Below, piece by piece: positions 18,679 through 26,213 of a DNA stretch of 33,306 nt; the first letter of the stretch is position 1, and every line of letters begins with the position of its first letter. The position numbers and the translations under genes are program-made. Origin of the DNA: Bacteroidota bacterium (GTDB lineage Bacteria > Bacteroidota > Bacteroidia > Bacteroidales > CAIXZF01); NCBI GenBank assembly GCA_026391855.1, contig JAPLDE010000259.1:18946-52251 (forward strand), in the 5' to 3' direction. The notes under the pieces are model-generated. The model was not told where the DNA came from. It saw only the letters and a program-made list of their open reading frames with translations, and ran no database searches.

Positions 18679-21600
18679 ATGGAAAATCAAGACAAAAACA
18701 GTATTCAAAACCAGGCCTCCGGTTCAGGTGATGAAAATATAAGGCTGGATTATGAACGCCTGAAGTTTGAAAACCGGGAAAGGCTCAAAGAGCTTTCGGC
18801 CCTGAACCGGACCACCAGTATTCTCCGCGAGGGAAAACCCGTAGATGAAACCCTGCAGCAGGTTTGTATGATCCTTCCCGCTGCCTGGCAGTATCCTGAG
18901 TATACAGCTGCCAGGATCAGGTATGGGGACAGCCAATATAAAACATCTAACCTATTCGAAACCAAATGGTTGCAGCAGCAGACTTTTGAAACTATCGACG
19001 GTATGAAAGGGGCCATCGAGGTATTTTACCTTAGTGAGTTCGTGAACATGGATGAAGGCCCGTTTATGAAAGAGGAACGTCACCTGATCAACAACCTGGC
19101 GGAGCTGATAACCGGTTACCTGAACAGCCTCAAAGCCTGTGCACTTATCTCCAGTGACCAATCGCAGGACACTTCGGCCGGACGTAGTTCAAAAAAGACA
19201 GAAACCGAAGGGTCGCCAAGCCGGCAGCTTCTTCGCAAGTTTTTGAATAAGAATAATATAGACAGGGACGTTTACCACGACCTGATGCTGTATAAGGTGA
19301 AAGAGATCCTCCTTATTGCCAACCTTTACGATGCCTACAGTATTGAAAAGGAGGGCAGGTTTTCAGAGTATGTACTGGGTGAATACCATACTCTTAACCT
19401 GACCTCCCTGCCAAGGATTACGGGGGTTTCTTCGATGGAAGAAGCTTTAAAGGAACTGGCTTCCAGGCACTTCGACCTGATCATCATCATGATGGGCGTC
19501 GACAAGATTACCCCGGTTGAGATCGCCAACAAGATAAAGATCGAATTTCCTTACATCCAGGTATTCCTGTTGCTGAATAATAACCAGGATATTGCCCTTG
19601 TAAAGCAAAAACCGGTCCTGTTTCAAAGCTTTGACAAGTCTTTTGTATGGAACGGCGATTCCAGGATCTTTTTCGCCATGATCAAATATGTGGAGGACAA
19701 GATCAACGTGGAAAACGATACAAAAGTGGGACTGGTAAGGGTCATCCTGCTCGTGGAGGATTCACCGGTGTTTTTTTCACGCTATCTTCCCATGTTCTAT
19801 AATATTGTCCTGGAACAAACAAAGCGGATCATTGAAGATGTAAGTACTGATGAGCTATATAAAGTCCTCAGGCTGAGAGCAAGACCAAAGATTCTGGTTG
19901 CCACCAATTATGAAGAAGCCCTCCAGATCTTCGAGAAATACAAGGATTATCTGCTGTGCCTGATCACCGATATGAGATTTGAAAAGGAAGGGAAACTGGA
20001 TGACAATGCCGGTGTAAAGCTCATCAATGAAATCCGGTCAAGGGTCGGGGATTTGCCTACACTCATCCAGTCTTCCGAAGAAGAGAATGCCCAGAAAGCA
20101 TACGAATTGCGATCAAGCTTTATCAATAAGAATTCCGATACCCTTTCACAGGATTTCAGGAGTTTTATCACCCACTATCTCGGTTTTGGCAACTTTATAT
20201 ACCGCGACCAGGAAGGCAACCAGATTGCCGTTGCTAAGTCGTTGAAGGAATTTGAACATCATCTGAAAACAATAACCGCCGAATCGATACTGTATCATGC
20301 CCGTCGTGACCATTTCTCCATGTGGCTGATGGCCAGGGGCGAGATCCAGGCGGCAAAAATCCTTAACCCTCAGAAAGCCAGTGATTTTGAAAGTCCGGAA
20401 GAAATCAGGAAACACCTGGTGGAGGTGATACAGAACTTCAGGAACGAGCAGAATAAAGGAAAAGTCATTCCTTTCGAAGAATCTGCTATCGGGGATGAAA
20501 GCAATATCGTCAGCCTTTCACCCGGAGCCCTGGGTGGAAAGGGCAGGGGCCTTGCTTTCATCAATACCCTGATCTATAATTTCGATTTCTCCCAACTGGT
20601 TCCCAACATCAATATCAGGGCACCAAAAACCTCTATTATCGGTACAGATGAGTTTGAGTACTTCATGGAAAGGAATAAAATTGTAGATCAGGTAATGAAT
20701 GAACCTGACTATGAGGTTATTAAGAAAATATTTGTACAGGGTAAGCTTACCGATGGATTGATCAGGAAACTCAAATCCATCCTGAAAATTATTGATAAAC
20801 CTCTGGCAGTCAGGTCATCTGGCCTTTTTGAAGACTCGCTGATGCAACCCTTTGCCGGAATCTTCGAAACCTATATATTACCAAACAATGATCCCGACAG
20901 CAATGTCAGGCTCATCCAGCTGATGGATGCCATCAAACTGGTATATGCCTCCATTTATTCCAATATTGCGAAAGGATATATTGAAGCCATCCATTATTCT
21001 CTTGAGGAAGAAAAGATGGCAGTTGTTCTTCAGGAAGTGGTTGGAAATCAGTACGAAAACTATTACTATCCGCATATCAGCGGGGTGGCACAGTCCTATA
21101 ATTATTATCCCTTTGCCCATATGAAACCGGAAGAAGGTTTTGTAGTAGCCGCCGTCGGGCTGGGAAAATATGTAGTGGAAGGTGAAAAAGCTTACCGGTT
21201 CTCGCCGTATTATCCAACCCTTGACATTAATTCTCCAAAAGACCAGGTTAAAAATTCTCAAACAGAATTCATTGCCGTTGACCTGGGGAAAAAAGAAATA
21301 AACCTCCTGGAAGGAGATATGGCCGGTTTGATCGAACTGGATATGTACGAAGCCGAAAAACATGGCAACCTGAGGCATTGTGCCTCGGTGTTTGACGCTG
21401 AAAACCAACGGATCGTTCCTGGTGTTACAATACCCGGGCCCAGGGTCATCAATTTTTCCAATATCCTGAAATACAACTATATACCCCTTGCAAAAACCAT
21501 AGAAGTGGTATTGGATATTGTTAAGGAGGCAATGGGCTGCCCGGTGGAAATTGAATTTGCTGTTGACCTGAACAGGGACAGCGGTTATAAGTCATCTTTT

Positions 21601-22185
21601 TATCTTCTTCAGATAAAACCGCTTATAGGAAATGCGCAGGATTATAATATTGACATGGAAGAAGTCTCCAAAGACCAGATCCTTCTTTTTTCTGAAAAGG
21701 GAATGGGCAATGGGATTATTGAGGGGATTCATGACGTGATATACGTTGATCCGGCTGATTTTGACAAATCCCTTACTATGGAAATGGTCACTGAAATTGA
21801 AAAACTGAATGCTCAAATGAGTGCAATGAAGCGGAAGTATATCCTTATTGGCCCGGGTCGCTGGGGTACCCGTGACCGCTGGATAGGGATACCGGTTAAC
21901 TGGCCACAGATTTCAGAGGCAAAAGTCATCGTAGAAACCAGCCTCGAGGATTTCCCCCTCGATGCCTCTTCCGGATCGCACTTCTTTCATAATGTGACCT
22001 CCATGAATGTTGGTTATTTCTCTGTATTGCAGGAACTTAAAAATAATTTTATCCGGTGGGAAGTGCTTGGAAAACAGCTACTGATCACTAAAACGAGGTT
22101 TTTCAGGCATATTCGCTTTACTAAACCATTGGTAGTCAGAATGGACGGGAAAAAGAGAATTTCGGTTATAACCTGGGAAAAATAA
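18679..22185 (+). CDS. Hybrid protein: GAF-like, two receiver-like domains and PEP-synthase-type ATP-grasp domain
   Basis: This is an 1168-residue cytoplasmic protein. Residues about 30-165 (ELSALNRTTSILREGKPVDE, LPAAWQYPEYTAARI) resemble the GAF-like sensor region of Bacteroidota histidine kinases. Residues 215-345 look like a degenerate receiver: FDLIIIMMG has Met271 at the phospho-acceptor place. Residues 355-490 look like a complete receiver, with acid pair Glu360-Asp361, phospho-acceptor Asp431 in LITDMRF, Ser465/Ser466 and Lys484, plus an insert of about 45 residues before strand 2. From 610 on comes the PPDK_N/PEP-synthase ATP-grasp: GALGGKGRGLAFI (619-622 GGKG) and LAVRSSGLFEDS (Arg712). 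No TSHAA-type phospho-histidine domain or PEP/pyruvate barrel is present, so it is unlikely to be a full PEP synthase. It is often labelled so in annotation; its reaction is unknown. Confidence 0.8.
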   Translation: MENQDKNSIQNQASGSGDENIRLDYERLKFENRERLKELSALNRTTSILREGKPVDETLQQVCMILPAAWQYPEYTAARIRYGDSQYKTSNLFETKWLQQQTFETIDGMKGAIEVFYLSEFVNMDEGPFMKEERHLINNLAELITGYLNSLKACALISSDQSQDTSAGRSSKKTETEGSPSRQLLRKFLNKNNIDRDVYHDLMLYKVKEILLIANLYDAYSIEKEGRFSEYVLGEYHTLNLTSLPRITGVSSMEEALKELASRHFDLIIIMMGVDKITPVEIANKIKIEFPYIQVFLLLNNNQDIALVKQKPVLFQSFDKSFVWNGDSRIFFAMIKYVEDKINVENDTKVGLVRVILLVEDSPVFFSRYLPMFYNIVLEQTKRIIEDVSTDELYKVLRLRARPKILVATNYEEALQIFEKYKDYLLCLITDMRFEKEGKLDDNAGVKLINEIRSRVGDLPTLIQSSEEENAQKAYELRSSFINKNSDTLSQDFRSFITHYLGFGNFIYRDQEGNQIAVAKSLKEFEHHLKTITAESILYHARRDHFSMWLMARGEIQAAKILNPQKASDFESPEEIRKHLVEVIQNFRNEQNKGKVIPFEESAIGDESNIVSLSPGALGGKGRGLAFINTLIYNFDFSQLVPNINIRAPKTSIIGTDEFEYFMERNKIVDQVMNEPDYEVIKKIFVQGKLTDGLIRKLKSILKIIDKPLAVRSSGLFEDSLMQPFAGIFETYILPNNDPDSNVRLIQLMDAIKLVYASIYSNIAKGYIEAIHYSLEEEKMAVVLQEVVGNQYENYYYPHISGVAQSYNYYPFAHMKPEEGFVVAAVGLGKYVVEGEKAYRFSPYYPTLDINSPKDQVKNSQTEFIAVDLGKKEINLLEGDMAGLIELDMYEAEKHGNLRHCASVFDAENQRIVPGVTIPGPRVINFSNILKYNYIPLAKTIEVVLDIVKEAMGCPVEIEFAVDLNRDSGYKSSFYLLQIKPLIGNAQDYNIDMEEVSKDQILLFSEKGMGNGIIEGIHDVIYVDPADFDKSLTMEMVTEIEKLNAQMSAMKRKYILIGPGRWGTRDRWIGIPVNWPQISEAKVIVETSLEDFPLDASSGSHFFHNVTSMNVGYFSVLQELKNNFIRWEVLGKQLLITKTRFFRHIRFTKPLVVRMDGKKRISVITWEK

Positions 22186-22348
22186 ATAATTTTTCACGAT
22201 GAACAGCGTTTTAAGTCATTAATAATTAGCTGAGTACCATGTAAGTTATTAGGTAGATTATTAAGTATATACTGTGAACTGACAAACCTCTTCAAATTTT
22301 TAGTATCATTGTGGCTGTAAGAAACAACTCACTTCAAAACCAAAAACC

Positions 22349-23215
22349 ATGTATGACTTTGTTTCACTAAACCTAAAATGTACGGTTTGCGGTGTTTCTA
22401 TCATGGACAGGGAACACACCGTCGATAATAAACCAAGTATCCATATGAAGATTGAGATGGGAGGCGTGAAGGGCAATGTTTATCTCAGTTCCATTTATGG
22501 CAGCTACAATTTTACCTGTGATATTCCGATGAATACCGGGGAAATTGTTTCATTTACATGTCCTCACTGTGACAAGGAAATTTCAAGCAACAGCGAGTGC
22601 CTCACCTGCGGAGCTCCCATGGTTCCCTTTTACCTGGATATGGGAGGGAAAGTAAGTATCTGCAGCAGAAGCGGTTGTAAAAACCACTTTGTTGAGTTTG
22701 AAGATCTTACATTAGCCATGCAAAGGCTTTATGAGGACTATAGCCTTGACGAGACGCATGTTCATAAACAGTTTACGAGGGAGGCAAAAAAGAAAGAGGA
22801 ACCCGAGGATGAAGCCAAAGAGATGCTTCTGACAGGAACTTTTCTGAATACCTATTGTCCGCATTGCAAAAAAAGCCTGATAGAAAACGATCTGCTCAAA
22901 CTTAAAGTTAACCGGAGCGGAGAGATAGGGGAGCTTCTGCTGAGTCCATACCTGAATGTATTTACTTCAAAATCAACAATATATCTACCTGAGGATCAGT
23001 TGGTTGGTGATATTAGCTGTTTCCATTGCGGCGAATCTCTGATCGAGACCGAAAAGAAATGTGAGGTTTGCAACTCACCGGTGGCCAAGATTGAGGTTGG
23101 TGCCAGGACCCGGCTGCTCGACTTCTACATTTGCACAAAGAAAGGCTGTCGCTGGCACGGGCTTAAAGAGGAAGATATGTTTGACATCAAGCTGGATGAC
23201 AGCATGGAATGGTAG
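22349..23215 (+). CDS. Putative zinc-binding protein with two eight-cysteine modules
   Basis: I do not recognise a named family for this 288-residue protein. It contains two tandem copies of one cysteine pattern: CxxC, about 50-57 residues, CxxC, 9-10 residues, CxxC, 17-20 residues, CxxxxC. Copy 1 uses Cys11/14, 71/74, 84/87 and 105/110; copy 2 uses Cys170/173, 224/227, 238/241 and 262/267. An acidic, lysine-rich linker (about 142-160) joins them. The same module, closest to copy 2, forms the N-terminus of NfnB two genes downstream (LNTYCP, LSPYL-VF, SRL-FFIC-GC-WHG). Zinc-ribbon-like metal binding is inferred from the CxxC pairs; Fe-S is possible. There is no signal peptide. It stands 34 bp before nfnA, so an operon and a joint role with NfnAB are likely. 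A 163-bp gap separates it from the gene before. Confidence 0.78.
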   Translation: MYDFVSLNLKCTVCGVSIMDREHTVDNKPSIHMKIEMGGVKGNVYLSSIYGSYNFTCDIPMNTGEIVSFTCPHCDKEISSNSECLTCGAPMVPFYLDMGGKVSICSRSGCKNHFVEFEDLTLAMQRLYEDYSLDETHVHKQFTREAKKKEEPEDEAKEMLLTGTFLNTYCPHCKKSLIENDLLKLKVNRSGEIGELLLSPYLNVFTSKSTIYLPEDQLVGDISCFHCGESLIETEKKCEVCNSPVAKIEVGARTRLLDFYICTKKGCRWHGLKEEDMFDIKLDDSMEW

Positions 23216-23249
23216 AGTAACTATGTATAACTAAATAACTGGGCTGCGT

Positions 23250-24074
23250 ATGTTTCAAATTGTAAGAAAACAGGAGATGGCCAAGGGGACCATCATTCGT
23301 TTTGATATCAATGCACCAAAAATCGCCAAAAAGGTTCTTCCCGGACAATTCGTGATCATCAGGGTCAATGAAACCGGTGAAAGAATACCGTTGACGGTGG
23401 CAGATAAAGATGAATTTGCCGGTATTATTACGATTATCTTCCAGGTAGTGGGTAAAACCACCGCTTTAATGAGAAGCTTGAAAGTAGGTGATATGCTCAA
23501 AGATGTTGTTGGCCCGCTGGGACGGCCGGCAGAAATTCATAAAATAGGTACTGTTATCATGGTAGGCGGAGGAACCGGGACAGCCATCCTCCATCACGTG
23601 GCCAAAGGCTTCAAGGATGCCGGCAACTACGTGATCGGCATTGTAGGTGCCCGCGACAGCGAAATGCTCATCCTGGAAAACGAAATGAGTGTGATCTGTG
23701 ACGAACTGATAGTGACCACCGATGACGGAAGCAACGGCACCAGGGGTTTTGTTACCGAACCGCTGAAAAGATACCTGGAGGAAAGATATGACATCAAACT
23801 GGTATATGCCATCGGCCCTATTCTGATGATGAAAAATATCTGTGCCATGACCAAAAGGTTCAACGTGAACACCATGGTAAGCCTTAACCCTGTTATGATA
23901 GACGGTACCGGTATGTGCGGGGGCTGCAGGGTTAAAGTTAATAATGAGACGAAGTTCTGTTGCGTGGATGGTCCTGATTTTAATGGTCATCTTGTTGATT
24001 TTGACGAACTTGAAAAACGCAACGCATTGTATATGAAAGAAGAAAAGATATCACTCTTATTCTCAATCCGCTAA
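23250..24074 (+). CDS. nfnA: NfnA: ferredoxin-NADP+ transhydrogenase small subunit
   Basis: This 274-residue protein is of the sulfide/dihydroorotate dehydrogenase-like FAD/NAD-binding family. The FAD domain shows GERIPLTVAD with Arg45 and Pro47, and the NAD(H) domain has VIMVGGGTGTAILHHVA and VGARDSEMLILENEM. The C-terminal [2Fe-2S] site is DGTGMCGGCRV with Cys223 and Cys226, followed by KFCCVDGPDFNGH with Cys237/238. In NfnAB this subunit oxidises NADH and joins NfnB in electron bifurcation, reversibly coupling NADPH oxidation to reduction of NAD+ and ferredoxin. The same family contains sulfide dehydrogenase SudB; the partner gene immediately downstream (11 bp) favours Nfn. The cofactor ligands look complete. 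The protein is cytoplasmic. Confidence 0.87.
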   Translation: MFQIVRKQEMAKGTIIRFDINAPKIAKKVLPGQFVIIRVNETGERIPLTVADKDEFAGIITIIFQVVGKTTALMRSLKVGDMLKDVVGPLGRPAEIHKIGTVIMVGGGTGTAILHHVAKGFKDAGNYVIGIVGARDSEMLILENEMSVICDELIVTTDDGSNGTRGFVTEPLKRYLEERYDIKLVYAIGPILMMKNICAMTKRFNVNTMVSLNPVMIDGTGMCGGCRVKVNNETKFCCVDGPDFNGHLVDFDELEKRNALYMKEEKISLLFSIR

Positions 24075-24085
24075 ACTATATAGCT

Positions 24086-25897
24086 ATGCAGGAACATGAT
24101 GTTAAATATCTGAAATTCAAGACCTACCTTAATACGTATTGCCCTTTTTGCCACAATAGCTTTAATGTTGAGAGAAAAGACGTAAGGTGGACGGTCATGA
24201 AATCGATTTACCAGGGACAGGAAATGGAACTCAAGCTGAGTCCATACCTCGACGTATTCGATGTTGAGACCAGTTTGGCCATGCCCAGGGGGGATGTATT
24301 GGATGACCTGATCTGTCCTTTTTGTAACAAGAGCCTGGTAAACAAGGACATAGTCTGTGCCGAATGCGGAAGTCCGGCTGCAGAGGTGATCATATCCGCC
24401 GTTTCCAGGCTGATCCCTTTCTTTATTTGCCTGAAACATGGTTGTGAGTGGCATGGTATCTCAAAATCTGATGAAAGAAAGATAAAACTAAAGATTCCCA
24501 GGCAGGAGATGCCTGAACAGGACCAGACCCTAAGAATTCACAACTTCCAGGAAGTACCCTATGGTTATACCAGTGAACTGGCCTTACTGGAAGCCGGCCG
24601 TTGTCTTCAATGCAAAAATCCAAAATGCGTGGAAGGCTGCCCGGTAAACATTGATATCCCTAACTTTGTCAGGCTTGTTGCTGAGGAGAAATTTAACGAA
24701 GCTGCCAAGAAAGTAAAGGAACGTAATGTGCTTCCGGCTATCTGTGGCAGGGTTTGCCCCCAGGAGAGCCAATGCGAAGCCACATGCATACTGGGTCATA
24801 AGGACAGACCGGTAGCTATCGGGCGGCTGGAAAGGTTTGTGGCCGACTTTGAGCGGAAAATGGACCTGGTTAAAGTCCCTTTGATCAAGACCAATACTGG
24901 TTTGAAGGTGGCAGTTATCGGATCGGGACCTGCTGGTCTTACCGTTGCCGCCGATATGCGTCAGCTGGGTTACAGTGTCACCATTTTCGAGGCGCTGCAC
25001 GAGCCGGGAGGGGTGCTAACTTATGGGATACCGGAGTTTCGTCTTCCCAAATCCATCGTCAATTTCGAGATCGATTATCTACGCGAGATGGGTGTGAGAA
25101 TTGAACTGAACCACGTGATCGGCAACATCCTTACCATGGATGAGTTACTGGAGTATTTCGATGCCGTATTCATTGGTGTAGGGGCAGGATTGCCTTCCTT
25201 TATGGGCATTTCCGGTGAAACACTGGGGAATGTATTTTCCGCAAATGAGTACTTAACCCGTATGAACCTGATGAAGGCTTACCGTTTTCCCGAATATGAC
25301 ACGCCCATGCCCAAGGGTATGAAGGTGATCGTAGTGGGTGGAGGTAATGTAGCCATGGATTGTGCCAGGACCGCCATGCGTACCGGTGCTGCTGAGGTAA
25401 CCATTGTTTACCGCCGTTCCAGGGCCGAGCTGCCTGCCCGTGGTGAAGAGGTTCACCATGCCGAGGAAGAAGGCATCAAGTTCATGCTGCTTACCTCGCC
25501 TGTAAGATATATCGGTTCCGACTTCAACAGTATCAAGGCAGTGGAATGTATCAGAATGGAACTGGGAGAACCGGATAGTTCAGGCAGAAGACGCCCTGTA
25601 CCCATCGATGCATCCAACTTCATCATGGAGTGTAACATGGCTGTCGTAGCCATCGGTAACGGGCCCAATCCCATTTTGTTCCAGTCGACACCCAATCTGA
25701 AACTAAATAAGTGGGGATATATTGACACTGATCCCATTACCCTGGAAACCTCCATCCCTTACGTTTATGCAGGCGGAGATATTGTAACCGGTGCTGCCAC
25801 TGTTATCCAGGCCATGGGAGCCGGAAGGATAGCCGCCCGGGCCATGCATGAAAAACTACAGAAATCGCCGCCCAAAAAGAAGAAGGTGACGACGTAA
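24086..25897 (+). CDS. nfnB: NfnB-type transhydrogenase large subunit with N-terminal cysteine module
   Basis: Of 603 residues, the last about 455 are the usual NfnB/GltD-like protein (members about 460-470 aa): Fe-S ligands in GRCLQCKNPKCVEGCPVNID (Cys173, 176, 181, 185) and ICGRVCPQESQCEATC, the FAD motif VAVIGSGPAGLTVAADM (from about 275), and the NADPH motif VIVVGGGNVAMDCARTAMRTGA (from about 414). It would bind NADPH and ferredoxin in the NfnAB complex. The first about 140 residues are an extra module with Cys19/22, 77/80, 91/94 and 115/120, the same eight-cysteine pattern as in the gene at 22349. The ATG at 24086 is supported by the module beginning directly after it and by the 11-bp gap from nfnA. 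An alternative label, glutamate synthase small subunit, is less likely because no gltB is near. Confidence 0.88.
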   Translation: MQEHDVKYLKFKTYLNTYCPFCHNSFNVERKDVRWTVMKSIYQGQEMELKLSPYLDVFDVETSLAMPRGDVLDDLICPFCNKSLVNKDIVCAECGSPAAEVIISAVSRLIPFFICLKHGCEWHGISKSDERKIKLKIPRQEMPEQDQTLRIHNFQEVPYGYTSELALLEAGRCLQCKNPKCVEGCPVNIDIPNFVRLVAEEKFNEAAKKVKERNVLPAICGRVCPQESQCEATCILGHKDRPVAIGRLERFVADFERKMDLVKVPLIKTNTGLKVAVIGSGPAGLTVAADMRQLGYSVTIFEALHEPGGVLTYGIPEFRLPKSIVNFEIDYLREMGVRIELNHVIGNILTMDELLEYFDAVFIGVGAGLPSFMGISGETLGNVFSANEYLTRMNLMKAYRFPEYDTPMPKGMKVIVVGGGNVAMDCARTAMRTGAAEVTIVYRRSRAELPARGEEVHHAEEEGIKFMLLTSPVRYIGSDFNSIKAVECIRMELGEPDSSGRRRPVPIDASNFIMECNMAVVAIGNGPNPILFQSTPNLKLNKWGYIDTDPITLETSIPYVYAGGDIVTGAATVIQAMGAGRIAARAMHEKLQKSPPKKKKVTT

Positions 25898-26103
25898 GCT
25901 GGTTTTATAAAGCGGTCAACTACAAGGCAACCGGGAACATACACAGGAGCCTCATTTTAATACCTTCCATAGCCTGCCAGGGATTTGTTCCTTTATTGTG
26001 AGGAGGGCGTCTGAAAAGTGAGATGCCTTTTCAAAATATCAGCTTTTACCGGAAAGGAAACATCCATACAAACGAAGCTCATACCAACTGTGAATGATAA
26101 TGA

Positions 26104-26141
26104 TTTTTGTAGAGACATGCCATGGCATGTCTCTACAAAAA
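26104..26141. repeat. Perfect 38-bp palindrome, dispersed-repeat type
   Basis: The left arm is 26104-26122 and the right arm is 26123-26141, with no mismatch. The core TGTAGAGACATGCC reads the same on the other strand, giving GGCATGTCTCTACA. Palindromes built on GTAGAGAC...GTCTCTAC are known as abundant intergenic repeats in Cyanobacteria and Bacteroidota; this looks like one copy. It lies just beyond the terminator of the minus-strand gene and could also fold into a strong RNA hairpin. Confidence 0.85.
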
Positions 26142-26155
26142 CACCGCAAAAAAAG

Positions 26156-26190
26156 AAAAGAGGATGCTTTTTTGAGAAGCACCCTCTTTT
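26156..26190 (-). terminator. Rho-independent terminator of the 1621-residue secreted-protein gene
   Basis: The arms 26156-26169 and 26177-26190 pair over 14 positions with one A-C mismatch, around a 7-nt loop. On the minus strand the hairpin starts 23 bp after the stop codon and is followed by a T-rich run (TTTTCTTTTTTT). The stem ends share the sequence AAAGAGGGTG with the terminator at 31171, in line with duplication of the genes. Confidence 0.85.
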
Positions 26191-26213
26191 CATCATCAGC
26201 ATGAAAACAATAT

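Larger units (their letters stand above)
25898..26213. other. Gene-free stretch between nfnB and the secreted-protein genes
   Basis: About 316 bp without a credible gene. It holds a perfect palindrome and the terminator of the minus-strand gene, given separately. A 70-codon frame on + (26018-26230) runs through both hairpins and has no protein-like features. I see no clear intrinsic terminator directly after nfnB and no promoter signal. Confidence 0.7.

Noticed and set aside
20878..21408. Minus-strand frame of 176 codons inside the ATP-grasp gene
   Set aside because: Shadow of a strongly coding plus-strand region; no domain pattern of its own.
22177..22195. AT-rich inverted repeat at the stop of the ATP-grasp gene
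   Set aside because: A 7-bp stem of almost only A-T pairs with no T tract beyond it is too weak to call a terminator.
22304..22311. TATCATTG as a promoter -7 box before the cysteine-module gene
   Set aside because: One mismatch to TAnnTTTG and no TTG at the right distance; not above chance in AT-rich DNA.
23466..23990. Minus-strand frame of 174 codons opposite nfnA
   Set aside because: Antisense to conserved FAD/NAD motifs; composition (rich in His, Gln) fits a shadow frame.
24086..25897. Glutamate synthase small subunit (gltD) label
   Set aside because: No large subunit gene is near, and the NfnA-type gene directly upstream makes NfnB the better name.
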